From: Burkholderiaceae bacterium
GTDB taxonomy: Bacteria; Pseudomonadota; Gammaproteobacteria; Burkholderiales; Burkholderiaceae_C
Direction of reading: 5' to 3'
Assembly (NCBI GenBank): GCA_031276435.1
Contig: JAISNB010000131.1
Location: forward strand, 1-12,048
Length of the DNA: 12,048 bases
The notes under the pieces are model-generated. The model was not told the DNA's origin and did no database searches. It saw nothing but the letters and a program-made list of their open reading frames with translations. Positions 1 to 6,290 of this stretch are shown here, one piece after another. The stretch's first letter is position 1, and each line of letters starts with the position of its first letter. The position numbers were made by a program, and so were the translations under genes.

Positions 1-141
1 ATCATGAACCGCAGCATTGACACCCAAGCCGCCACCCTCTCCGCCGTGGAATTCTTCTGGGCCTCCGGCCTTGTCTTCCTCGCGCTGATCGCGCTTGTCG
101 CCCTGGCGCGCAATCCAAAGAATGGCAAGGCGCGCAGATGA
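1..141 (+). CDS. C-terminal fragment of an EmrB-like DHA2-family MFS drug transporter
   Basis: Only the last 46 codons and the TGA stop are in the window; the gene begins off the left edge and is open from base 1. The visible peptide has a short polar loop (NRSIDTQAATLS), then one hydrophobic segment (FFWASGLVFLALIALVALA), then a short basic tail (RNPKNGKARR). This matches the last transmembrane helix and cytoplasmic tail of 14-helix DHA2 exporters such as EmrB, where the last loop often carries a '..QA.TLSAVD.FW.SG.VFL' pattern. Known role of the family: proton-driven export of hydrophobic drugs across the inner membrane, usually with an EmrA-type adaptor. That role is inferred here from the fragment alone; another multi-pass membrane protein is possible. 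The gene is convergent with the helicase gene across the repeat cluster. Confidence 0.6.
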   Translation: MMNRSIDTQAATLSAVEFFWASGLVFLALIALVALARNPKNGKARR

Positions 142-284
142 TGGGCGTTGGGGATTCTTGTCATGAGGAAAGTGGCGTACATCTCGTGATTTGATTCCCT
201 CCCCTTCGACCTCTCCCCCATCCCTCCCTAAAGGGGAGGGTGCAATATGCGCCCCTCTCCACTTGTGGAGAGGGAAAGGATTAG

Positions 285-406
285 GGAGAATATGGATGCG
301 CAGCGTGGGAAATCCCCCTCACCCCAACCCTCTCCCCCTAAAGGGGGCGAGGGAGAATAATGAAAGGGACGAGGGTAATTTTAGATTCCCTCCCCCCGTG
401 GGGGGA
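285..406. repeat. Direct repeat unit, copy 1
   Basis: This 122-bp unit starts with GGAGAATATGGATGCGCA and runs to the end of a GGGGGGA palindrome arm. It aligns over its whole length with 511-632 at a constant offset of 226 bp. By eye about nine in ten positions agree; the core at 331-369 is identical in the two copies apart from its ends. Confidence 0.8.
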
Positions 407-510
407 GGGTTAGGGAGAGGGGCAGGGCATGCATTTTCTACGCATTGCTTTTGTGCGCACAAATTTCCCTTCACCCGGCGCTGCGCGCCACCTTCTGCCC
501 AAGGGGCGAT

Positions 511-632
511 GGAGAATATGGATGCGCATCGCGGAAAATCTCCCTTACCCCGACCCTCTCCCCCTAAAGGGGGCGAGGGAGAATAATGAAATGGGCGATG
601 GCAATGTTTGGATTCCCTCCCCCGTGGGGGGA
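511..632. repeat. Direct repeat unit, copy 2
   Basis: Second copy of the unit at 285-406, same orientation. Differences are scattered substitutions plus one compensating pair of single-base indels near the C-run. This implies duplication of the unit followed by drift, rather than chance low complexity. Confidence 0.8.
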
Positions 633-702
633 AGGCGAGTGAGACTCCTCTTATATCCCCTCCCCCGCTGTGTAGATACCTATTGCCCGTGCGCCCCGGT
701 TT

Positions 703-2565
703 TCAGCGTGAATACGCGCGGTTTTTGCGGCCCGCGTTGCCAGCGCCTGCGGCTGGCCGTGGGCCGAAGCCGCCCGCGCCACCACTGGGGGCGCGGCGCG
801 CCTGGGGTTTGGCGCGCTCTGGCTGAAAGTTCCCGCGCGCGGGAGCCGCCGCGTGGCGTGGCGCATTGGCAAAACGCACATCCGCACGCGCTGCCGCTTG
901 CGGGCGATCAGCGCGCATCATGCCGCCGTCGTCCGCGCCATGTGCATGGCGCGGCGCATGCGCAAATTCGCCGCGCGCCGCCGCCGAACGCCGTTGGGTC
1001 GAATGCTCGGCCATGCCGCTACCGCGGCCTGCCGCGCCCGCCAGTATCGGCCCCGGCGCACGTCGCCGCTGCCCCTTGCCTGCTGCGCCGCCGCCGCCAA
1101 AGCCGCTTTTGCCCTTGCCTTTGCCCAGCGGTGGCTTGCGCGTGGGCGCTCTTTCTTGCGGCTCCAGCCCGGAGATGGTGTGTGCGTCAAAGGTCTGGCG
1201 GGTGAAGTCCTCGATGTCGAAGACGCGGCGGCGGTCCCGAAATTCGGCAAAGCTTACGGCCAGCCCCTGGCGGCCAGCGCGCCCGGTGCGGCCAATGCGG
1301 TGGGTGTAGTCTTCAGCCTTCATGGGCAGGCCGTAATTGAATACGTGGCTGATGGTCGGGACGTCGATGCCGCGCGCGGCCACGTCGGTGGCTACCAGAA
1401 ATTGCACGCGCCCCTGGCGCAATGCCTGCAAGCGGCGGTTGCGCAGGCCCTGGTTCAATGCGCCGTGCAGCGCCACGGCTGAAAAGCCGACCTGTTGCAA
1501 ATCGTGCGCCAGCGCGTCGCATTCGATTTGCGTGCTGGCAAATACCACGGCCTGGTCGATGCTGGACTCGCGCAGCCAGTGGTCGAGCAAACGGCGTTTG
1601 TGCTGCGGGCTGTCGGCCCAGTGCAAAAGCTGCTGGATGTTGCTGTGCCGCTCCTGCGGCGAGTCGATCTGGATTTTTTGCGGCGCGCGCATGACGCGCG
1701 CGGCCAGTTGCTGTACGCGCGGCGCAAACGTGGCGCTGAACATCATGGTTTGCTGGCGCGTGGCGGTCAGGCGGTGGATTTCTGCCAGATCGTCGGCAAA
1801 GCCCAGGTCGAGCATGCGGTCGGCTTCGTCTACCACCAAGAAGCGCACGTTTTCCAGCACGATTTGTCCGCTGCGCTGCAAGTCGAGCAGGCGGCCCGGC
1901 GTGGCTACCACCAGATCGGCGTTTTGCAGGCGCGCAATCTGCATCGGGTACGGCATGCCGCCCACCACGTCGGCAACGCGCAGGCCACGGCAGTGGCGCA
2001 CCAGGTCGATGGCGTCGCGTGCCACCTGCTGCGCCAGCTCGCGCGTGGGGCACAGTACCAGCGCGCCCGGTACGGCGGGCTGAAAGTGGCGCGGGTTCAT
2101 GGGGTTTTTGCGGCGCGGTTTTTTGGATGGTGGCGTCGCCTCGCCGCCCTGGGCAGCCGCTTGGTCCAGCTTGCGCTGCGCGTCGGCGCGCGCTTGCGTC
2201 TGCTTTTGCGCGCGCAGATCGAGCAGCGTGTGGAGCATGGGCAGCAAAAAGGCCGCCGTTTTGCCGCTGCCGGTTTGGCTGGAGACCATGAGGTCCACAA
2301 ATGAGGCGGCATCGCCTGCTGCCGCCTGCCCGCCTTGTTGCGTGTGGCCAGACAGCGCCAGCGGAATGGTTTTGGCCTGCACGGGGGTGGGCGTGGAAAA
2401 GCCCAGTTCGGCGACGGCCTCCAGCAGCTCGCGCGCCAGGCCCAGGCTGGCAAAGCCGGAAGGCGCCGCTGCCGCCGCCGTGTTGTTGGGCGAAGTGTTT
2501 TCTTCGCCCAGGGGTTCATGGGCCGCCGCAGCTTCGGCGGGCGCGAAATCAATTAAATCCAGCAT
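703..2565 (-). CDS. DEAD-box ATP-dependent RNA helicase (RhlE-like)
   Basis: A 620-aa cytoplasmic ATP-dependent RNA-unwinding enzyme, of the group acting in ribosome assembly and RNA turnover. All signature motifs are present: Q motif (F38 through TPTPVQ, 58-63), motif I SSQTGSGKT (95-103), Ia PTRELA (173-178), Ib TPGR (222-225), II DEAD (246-249), III SAT (277-279), V ATDVAARGID (392-401), VI HRIGRTGRAG (422-431). Two insertions depart from the compact core: about 18 residues (74-90) between the Q motif and motif I, and a basic, Ala/Gln-rich stretch (about 117-160) before Ia. Residues about 480-620 form a Gly/Arg/Ala-rich basic tail, probably disordered and RNA-binding. I chose ATG 2565 over an in-frame TTG at 2637; neither has a clear ribosome binding site. 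The gene is convergent with the transporter gene. Family certain; subgroup and exact start less so. Confidence 0.93.
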   Translation of the reverse strand: MLDLIDFAPAEAAAAHEPLGEENTSPNNTAAAAAPSGFASLGLARELLEAVAELGFSTPTPVQAKTIPLALSGHTQQGGQAAAGDAASFVDLMVSSQTGSGKTAAFLLPMLHTLLDLRAQKQTQARADAQRKLDQAAAQGGEATPPSKKPRRKNPMNPRHFQPAVPGALVLCPTRELAQQVARDAIDLVRHCRGLRVADVVGGMPYPMQIARLQNADLVVATPGRLLDLQRSGQIVLENVRFLVVDEADRMLDLGFADDLAEIHRLTATRQQTMMFSATFAPRVQQLAARVMRAPQKIQIDSPQERHSNIQQLLHWADSPQHKRRLLDHWLRESSIDQAVVFASTQIECDALAHDLQQVGFSAVALHGALNQGLRNRRLQALRQGRVQFLVATDVAARGIDVPTISHVFNYGLPMKAEDYTHRIGRTGRAGRQGLAVSFAEFRDRRRVFDIEDFTRQTFDAHTISGLEPQERAPTRKPPLGKGKGKSGFGGGGAAGKGQRRRAPGPILAGAAGRGSGMAEHSTQRRSAAARGEFAHAPRHAHGADDGGMMRADRPQAAARADVRFANAPRHAAAPARGNFQPERAKPQARRAPSGGAGGFGPRPAAGAGNAGRKNRAYSR

Positions 2566-2601
2566 GAGAAAAAAGCAGTTGCACGCCAGACCGCCCTGCC
2601 G

Positions 2602-2618
2602 AAAAAAGCCGGGGCGGC
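2602..2618 (-). terminator. Possible weak attenuator in the helicase leader
   Basis: On the - strand a 4-bp stem GCCG/CGGC with a CCC loop is followed directly by six T residues, 37 nt before the helicase start codon. This is terminator-like but the stem is short. A competing 6-bp pairing CCGCCC/GGGCGG (2591-2596 with 2612-2617) would take up part of it. A switch between the two structures is inference only. Confidence 0.25.
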
Positions 2619-2782
2619 ACGCCGTGGATGGTTTCAAAAGACATCAACCATCCAACGACAAAAGCTCATCCAGACAAGAGAACCGCGTCTGGTGGCGCAG
2701 GCCCGGCGCGCAGGCCTGCCTAAGTGCAAGAAGGGAGATGTGGCAAAAGCGCAAACGCCGCTCTGGCGCCTGCAAGCCGGGT

Positions 2783-2788
2783 ATTGTC
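2783..2788 (-). promoter_or_regulatory. Candidate extended -10 promoter element for the helicase gene
   Basis: The - strand reads TGC-GACAAT: a TGn extension followed by a 4-of-6 match to TATAAT. I see no -35 match at the proper distance. Transcription from here would give a leader of about 210 nt before ATG 2565. The site lies just past the asparaginase terminator, a sensible place for a new promoter. Confidence 0.35.
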
Positions 2789-2792
2789 GCAG

Positions 2793-2810
2793 AAAACCGG
2801 GCGGCCCGGT
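2793..2810 (-). terminator. Intrinsic terminator downstream of the asparaginase gene
   Basis: On the - strand, 9 nt after the asparaginase stop codon, ACCGGGC and GCCCGGT form a perfect GC-rich inverted repeat around one base (a stem of about 6 bp with a 3-nt loop in RNA). It runs directly into TTTT. This is the usual layout of a rho-independent terminator, though the T tract is short. Confidence 0.55.
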
Positions 2811-2819
2811 CTGGCGCGC

Positions 2820-3833
2820 TCAATATTGGGAAAACATGGCTTGCAGCGCGGCGGTGTCTTCAGTGACCGTCAGGGCAAGCGCCAGCAACACGCGCGCTTG
2901 CGCGGGCGCCTGGTCGTCCACGCAAATCCAGCCTTCGGCCACGTCGTCGGCATTGCCGCCCCTGACCAGCGGCCCCTGCCCCGCACGCGCGGCGCGCACC
3001 ACCTGCACGCCCGCGGCGCGCAAGCCGCGCAAGGCGGGCAGCAGCGCCTCGGGCACGCTGCCCGCACCCGCGCCCGCGAACACCACGCCGCGCACACCCT
3101 GCCCGGCCAGCGCCCGCACATGCGCAGCGTTGATGCCCGCATGCGCCGTCACCACCGCCGTGGCGGGCAAGGCCGCCAGGCCATCCAGACTGAAACGGCT
3201 TTGCAGCGTGTGCGCGCGGCACGCGGCGCGGTAAAAACGCGGCTGACCGGCCACCGCCCAACCCAGTGGCCCGTAGGGGCTGGCAAAGGCCGCCAGGGCG
3301 ACGGCATCGCGTTTGCACACATCGCGCGCCGACCAGATGGCCCCGTCCATGACCACCAGCACGCCTTGCCCGATGGCCGCGGCGCTGGCGGCCACGCCCA
3401 CGGCCTGATACAGGTTGGCTGGCCCGTCGGCTGACAGCGCGTTGCCCGCCCGCATGGCGCCCGTGAGCACCACGGGCTTGCGGGTCTTGAGCGTCAGGTG
3501 CAGCAGATAGGCGCTCTCTTCCAGCGTATCGGTGCCGTGGGTGATGACCAACCCATCCACATCGTCGCGCGCCAGCCATTCAGAGGCGCCGCGCGCCAAC
3601 TGCAAACGGTGCGCATCCGTCATGTCCCTGGAATCCATCTGGAGCAGCGCCACTGGCCGCACGCTGGCCAATTGCCCCACCTGCGGCACGGCGTGCAGCA
3701 AGGCGCGCCCATCCACCACGGCGGCCTGGTAGCCGCTGGCCGTGCTGCTGGCCGCCACACCGGCAATGGTGCCGCCCGTGGTCAGCAAGATGATGCGCGC
3801 CAAAGCCGCTGGCGCCTGTTTTCCTGAATGCAT
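2820..3833 (-). CDS. L-asparaginase (asparaginase/glutaminase family)
   Basis: A 337-aa enzyme expected to hydrolyse L-asparagine to aspartate and ammonia. Family residues are visible: TGGTIAG (19-25) with the nucleophile T22, Y35 in the flexible lid, the DS pair at 67-68, THGTDT (98-103) with T101/D102, and K116 in LTLK. SADGP.NLY follows at 134-142, and the C-terminal end FSQY matches the FNQY of E. coli AnsB. Length agrees with the family. AnsB has a signal peptide, but here the N-terminus (MHSGKQAPAALAR) lacks a hydrophobic core and the TGGT motif comes early, so a cytoplasmic location is likely. ATG 3833 is preceded by AGAGGGA at good spacing. A terminator follows, so it is probably monocistronic. 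A possible -10 (TCTAAT, - strand, 3932-3937) lies upstream but without a good -35. Some relatives also act on glutamine. Confidence 0.92.
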   Translation of the reverse strand: MHSGKQAPAALARIILLTTGGTIAGVAASSTASGYQAAVVDGRALLHAVPQVGQLASVRPVALLQMDSRDMTDAHRLQLARGASEWLARDDVDGLVITHGTDTLEESAYLLHLTLKTRKPVVLTGAMRAGNALSADGPANLYQAVGVAASAAAIGQGVLVVMDGAIWSARDVCKRDAVALAAFASPYGPLGWAVAGQPRFYRAACRAHTLQSRFSLDGLAALPATAVVTAHAGINAAHVRALAGQGVRGVVFAGAGAGSVPEALLPALRGLRAAGVQVVRAARAGQGPLVRGGNADDVAEGWICVDDQAPAQARVLLALALTVTEDTAALQAMFSQY

Positions 3834-4056
3834 TGCGCGTGTCCCTCTGGCCAGGCAAGCGCGCGCACGGGCTTGCCCGCCCGCCCGCCTGCGGCAACTG
3901 ACTTGTTCCCGGATGGATCAAAAACAGTTCGATTAGACTACGCTTTTCCGCGCAAACTCCGGCGTGTACCCTACCTACCTTGGTCTCCGCTGGCGCATGC
4001 ATGCCGCTTGGATTGTTGCCGCGCCAAGCCCGCCGCGCTCCGCTGGCCGCCGTCGC

Positions 4057-4076
4057 CCCGGGCGCGCCAGCCCGGG
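4057..4076 (+). other. GC-rich hairpin in the leader of the small acidic protein gene
   Basis: CCCGGGC and GCCCGGG form a perfect 7-bp inverted repeat around a 6-nt loop, ending 31 nt before ATG 4108. No T run follows, so it is unlikely to be a terminator. It may shape the 5' leader, or be chance in GC-rich DNA. Confidence 0.4.
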
Positions 4077-4107
4077 CCACATGGATTGAACCCCAAAGGA
4101 ATTCAAG

Positions 4108-4467
4108 ATGAGTTACGAAGTGATCCTGGTCAGAAAAGAGGTCAAGGAAAACCAGACCGCGGAAGATTTTGGCGAACTGCTCGAAAATGAAGAGCGCATC
4201 CTGCCCTTCACGCAAGAGCAGCGGGCGCACCTGAAAAACGCAATGCAGGCACGGGGCTACAAGATCGTCCTGGACACACCGGAAGAAACCGAATTCGAGT
4301 ACGAAGAAGAAACAGCCTCCGCGTTGCTGACCCGGCACGCGCTGTACCTTGAGGCATCTGGCGATGGAGCGTTTGAAATATCCCTGGCCGCTTCAGAGCT
4401 TGCGGACACGGATGAATTTGCAAAATACGATCCGCAAAACGGCGGCTGGGAAGAAGCGCAAGAATAG
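4108..4467 (+). CDS. Small acidic protein of unknown function
   Basis: I do not recognise a characterised family. The 119-aa product begins MSYEVILVRKEVK, has no signal peptide or membrane segment, and is strongly acidic. Glu clusters occur at about 14-29 (TAEDFGELLENEE) and 58-68 (EETEFEYEEE). The C-terminal part, ending in a YDPQNGGWEE pattern, resembles uncharacterised small bacterial proteins I recall without a name. ATG 4108 is well supported by AAAGGA seven bases upstream. The gene is divergent from asparaginase and convergent with the methyltransferase, so it is transcribed alone. GC content is visibly lower than in the helicase, darP-mogA or pmbA genes. Acidic proteins of this size include some immunity proteins and DNA mimics, but nothing here shows such a role. 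Confidence 0.8.
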   Translation: MSYEVILVRKEVKENQTAEDFGELLENEERILPFTQEQRAHLKNAMQARGYKIVLDTPEETEFEYEEETASALLTRHALYLEASGDGAFEISLAASELADTDEFAKYDPQNGGWEEAQE

Positions 4468-4529
4468 CATATAGCACCCACCGCGCCGCCGCCCTCTTCC
4501 ACGCCATTGCTGCTGGCGTTGGCGGCATT

Positions 4530-5564
4530 TCATGCTCTTTCCAGCAAATAAACGTCCTGGTTGTTTTCAGAACGCCGCGGCACAAAATCAAGCAGTGCCC
4601 ATTTGCCGCGCAGATTCTGGATGACATGGGCCGGATTCACAAAGAACTGGCCCCAGTCGGATTTTCCGACACCCCAATCGCCTTGCGGCCCGAATACATC
4701 CACAAAGAAATGCCCGGCGCGGTTCATGGCGGCTGCGGCGGCGCGCTTTTGCGCTTGCGGCATCAAATTGGATTCGGTATAGTATTCCAGCGACCCGAAG
4801 CCATGCGCCGTGAACAGGATAAAACCGCCAGGCCGGATCACGCGGTGCATTTCATCCAGCCAGTCCCATGCTGCCCGCTCTGAGAAATGCGACCAGATGG
4901 AAATAGCGTAAGCCCCGTCAATTGCACCATCCCCGATATTCAGGGGCGGGCGCTCCGGACTTACAAAGAAATGGATGGACGGCATGGCCTGCCTGGCCCA
5001 TTCTATGGTTTTTGCGTTGGGATCGCAGCCCATGAATTTTGACTCGGGGCAAGCGACCGACAAGGTGCGTATCACGCGGCCAGACGAGCAGCCAAAGTCC
5101 AGGTATGTGCCCCCCGGGGCCATCGCGCGGCCACACCCATGAAGCGCCTCTGAAATCAAATCGCAGTAATACAGGTCTCCGCAATAGACCTCTTCCCTGA
5201 CCATGGCATGAACATCGTCCGGCGTGTTGAATCTGGACAAGCCGGTGGCGGGGTTGAAAATATCCGGCAACAGGCAATTGCCTATCCGCAATATTTCTCT
5301 TGTCTTGTGCTCGGGTGGCGCGGTGTGCAAATAAGAATAAGTTTCCGGGTCGCGGCTGACATAATTCCAGAACGCATTGATTGCGCTTTGCGGCAGCCTG
5401 GAATACAGTTGCTCCGTGATGATGTGCAAACGCTCGGGCACAGGGCCGTAAACCTTTTTATTGCCGTCACTTGAAACGCCTGAATCCGCCCTTTCCTGCT
5501 TGACAAGCATATAACCAAATCGCGCGAGCAGGCGATTTATCAGGCGTTTGAACATGGAAATCAT
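4530..5564 (-). CDS. Class I SAM-dependent methyltransferase
   Basis: A 344-aa protein with a methyltransferase core at about residues 150-260. Motif I is YLDFGCSSGR (154-163), the glycine-rich SAM loop. The acidic residue binding the SAM ribose is probably D181 in GCDPNAKTIEWA. DGAYAISIWSHFSE (216-229) fits motif IV, and RPGGFILFTAHG (244-255) fits the post-motif strand. The N-terminus MISMFKRLINRLLARFGYML is basic and amphipathic, as in many methyltransferases tied to surface glycans, but is not a cleavable signal. The substrate cannot be read from sequence, and no sugar-pathway genes are adjacent. ATG 5564 follows AAGAAAGGG at good spacing; the ATG at residue 4 has weaker support. GC is about 53% in the stretch I counted (4561-4620), well below flanking housekeeping genes, consistent with transfer. 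Enzyme class is firm, role unknown. Confidence 0.85.
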   Translation of the reverse strand: MISMFKRLINRLLARFGYMLVKQERADSGVSSDGNKKVYGPVPERLHIITEQLYSRLPQSAINAFWNYVSRDPETYSYLHTAPPEHKTREILRIGNCLLPDIFNPATGLSRFNTPDDVHAMVREEVYCGDLYYCDLISEALHGCGRAMAPGGTYLDFGCSSGRVIRTLSVACPESKFMGCDPNAKTIEWARQAMPSIHFFVSPERPPLNIGDGAIDGAYAISIWSHFSERAAWDWLDEMHRVIRPGGFILFTAHGFGSLEYYTESNLMPQAQKRAAAAAMNRAGHFFVDVFGPQGDWGVGKSDWGQFFVNPAHVIQNLRGKWALLDFVPRRSENNQDVYLLERA

Positions 5565-5633
5565 GAGACCCTTTCTTGCGCATTCGTGAGCAGCGGACAG
5601 TTCCCATCAAAGCAATGCCGCGCGGGTGGTGCG

Positions 5634-5661
5634 CATAAAATTTCTCAAAATGTTGCGGCAA
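5634..5661 (-). promoter_or_regulatory. Candidate sigma-70 promoter for the methyltransferase gene
   Basis: On the - strand TTGCCG (5656-5661) and TTTATG (5634-5639) are 16 bp apart, a 4-of-6 match at -35 and a weak -10. The DNA here is AT-rich for the window. It would give a leader of about 65 nt. Read-through from the DUF1905 gene is the alternative. Confidence 0.3.
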
Positions 5662-5675
5662 AACGATTCTGCCAT

Positions 5676-5972
5676 TCAGCGCCGCCTGATGGAAAACGCC
5701 ATTTTAACGCGCGCTCCGGCGCCGATGCCCAGGCGGTTTCTTGCCTTGGCTGGCAGCGCCAGAAAATGCGACCCGTCCCCCATCGGCAAAAGCGATGTTT
5801 TCCAGGTGATTTGCGCATCGTTTTGACTGGCCGATGCCATGACGGCGATGAGACCGCGCTCTTGCAAATCATGGTATGGCTGGCACAGACTCTTTGGTAC
5901 AGCCACATAATACCAGCCGCCCGGGCGATCAAATACTTCGACAACAGCCTCAAACGATTCGTTGTTGCTCAT
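5676..5972 (-). CDS. DUF1905 domain-containing protein
   Basis: A 98-aa protein that is essentially one DUF1905 domain (AF2212/PG0164-like fold, a small beta-barrel of unknown function). The family pattern is clear: FEAVVEVFDRPGGWYYVAVP (7-26), a strand with a conserved W at 57 (ITWKTSLLP), then MGDGSHFLALPAKARNRLGI (64-83) and GARVKMAF. I chose ATG 5972, where the domain starts, with GGAG ten bases upstream. The frame stays open upstream to about 6263, but that extension is Cys/Arg/Ala-rich, overlaps an inverted repeat and has only a TTG start, so it is not likely coding. It lies 111 bp upstream of the methyltransferase gene on the same strand and might be co-transcribed. Some relatives carry this domain fused to others; here it stands alone. 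Confidence 0.82.
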   Translation of the reverse strand: MSNNESFEAVVEVFDRPGGWYYVAVPKSLCQPYHDLQERGLIAVMASASQNDAQITWKTSLLPMGDGSHFLALPAKARNRLGIGAGARVKMAFSIRRR

Positions 5973-6023
5973 TTTCACGTTGCTCCAAAACAATGCGTCG
6001 CCCCAACACTTGCCGCCTTGATT

Positions 6024-6048
6024 TTGTGCGCGATTGGTGCGCGCACAA
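6024..6048. repeat. Perfect 9-bp inverted repeat upstream of the DUF1905 gene
   Basis: TTGTGCGCG and CGCGCACAA flank a 7-nt spacer (ATTGGTG), 51 bp before the DUF1905 start codon. It could form an RNA hairpin in the leader or be an operator for a dimeric regulator. No T run follows on either strand. Confidence 0.5.
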
Positions 6049-6233
6049 TGGTCTGCTTGCGCGCCGCACAACGCAGCGGGCCGGGCCGCCACGTGCGCGC
6101 ATGTCGCACATGCAATGCGGCAAGCAAGCGCCATCACCAGCAGCAGCAGCGGCAGCAACCCGATCCTTCGCGCGCAACGCGGGCGGCAATGGTAGCACCT
6201 TGCCCTTTGCGGCGCGCGTGCACGCAAACCCGC

Positions 6234-6267
6234 GTCACTGCGAGAGCCGCAGGCTCGTGGCAATCCA
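6234..6267. repeat. Dispersed palindromic element (CACTGCGAG ... GGCAATCCA type)
   Basis: The element reads GTCACTGCGAG, then a GAGCC-GCA-GGCTC stem-loop (6244-6256), then GTGGCAATCCA. I recognise the outer ends as an intergenic repeat met in many unrelated bacterial genomes (CACTGCGAG...GGCAATCC with a variable hairpin centre). Only one copy is in this window, so repetition must be tested genome-wide. Confidence 0.55.
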
Positions 6268-6290
6268 CAGCATGAACGCGCTGCAAATCA

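Larger units (their letters stand above)
196..650. repeat. Left cluster of GC-rich palindromic intergenic repeats
   Basis: This gene-free stretch is built from short palindromes with C-run/G-run arms. Examples are the arms at 388-397 and 400-409 (10 bp each, 2-nt centre), CCCTCTCCCCCTAAAGGGGG at 329-348, and CCTCTCCACTTGTGGAGAGG at 254-273. Three modules recur as reverse complements in the cluster at 6291-6715: 222-274 with 6329-6380, 308-348 with 6678-6718, and 370-422 with 6567-6620. Open frames here give low-complexity Pro/Gly/Arg peptides and are not genes. The cluster lies between the convergent ends of the transporter and helicase genes, so its hairpins could end transcription from both sides (inference). 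No transposase is present. Confidence 0.85.
5973..6290. other. Non-coding stretch with isolated repeat motifs
   Basis: No supported gene. It holds an inverted repeat at 6024-6048, a short CAG triplet run near 6138-6150 and a dispersed palindrome at 6234-6267, both repeats listed separately. Open frames crossing it lack a good start and give biased Cys/Arg/Ala-rich peptides. The promoter of the DUF1905 gene should lie in its left part, but I see no convincing -35/-10 pair. Confidence 0.6.

Noticed and set aside
450..463. Perfect 14-bp palindrome TTTGTGCGCACAAA
   Set aside because: About one such palindrome is expected by chance in 12 kb, and there is no gene start nearby for it to control. 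Kept only as a comparison for the repeat at 6024-6048.
190..660. Regularly spaced repeats that might be a CRISPR array
   Set aside because: Only two long copies 226 bp apart, no uniform short spacers, no cas genes, and the repeats are palindromic C/G-run elements shared with 6291-6715.
191..1205. Pro/Gly/Arg-rich + strand frames of 131 and 258 codons
   Set aside because: The first lies in the palindromic repeats and the second runs from them into DNA antisense to the helicase gene. The peptides are low-complexity translations of C/G runs with no domain pattern and no ribosome binding site.
1313..2304. Long frames antisense to and out of frame with the helicase gene (269 and 246 codons)
   Set aside because: All are Ala/Arg/Gly-biased shadows of the helicase reading frame, which carries every DEAD-box motif in order.
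2860..3579. A 239-codon - strand frame overlapping asparaginase
   Set aside because: Same strand, other frame, Arg/Gly-rich throughout, no family pattern; asparaginase motifs are intact in the frame chosen.
4108..5972. A defence or toxin-immunity system formed by the acidic protein, methyltransferase and DUF1905 genes
   Set aside because: No nuclease, toxin or known defence domain is present. The acidic gene is on the opposite strand, and the methyltransferase lacks the motifs of DNA methylases ((D/N)PP(Y/F)). Association by position alone is not enough.
5973..6263. N-terminal extension of the DUF1905 frame containing a Leu-rich stretch (LLPLLLLVMALAC) like a signal or membrane segment
   Set aside because: Only a TTG start, extreme Cys/Arg content, and an inverted repeat inside it. 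The ATG at 5972 has a ribosome binding site and coincides with the start of the conserved domain.
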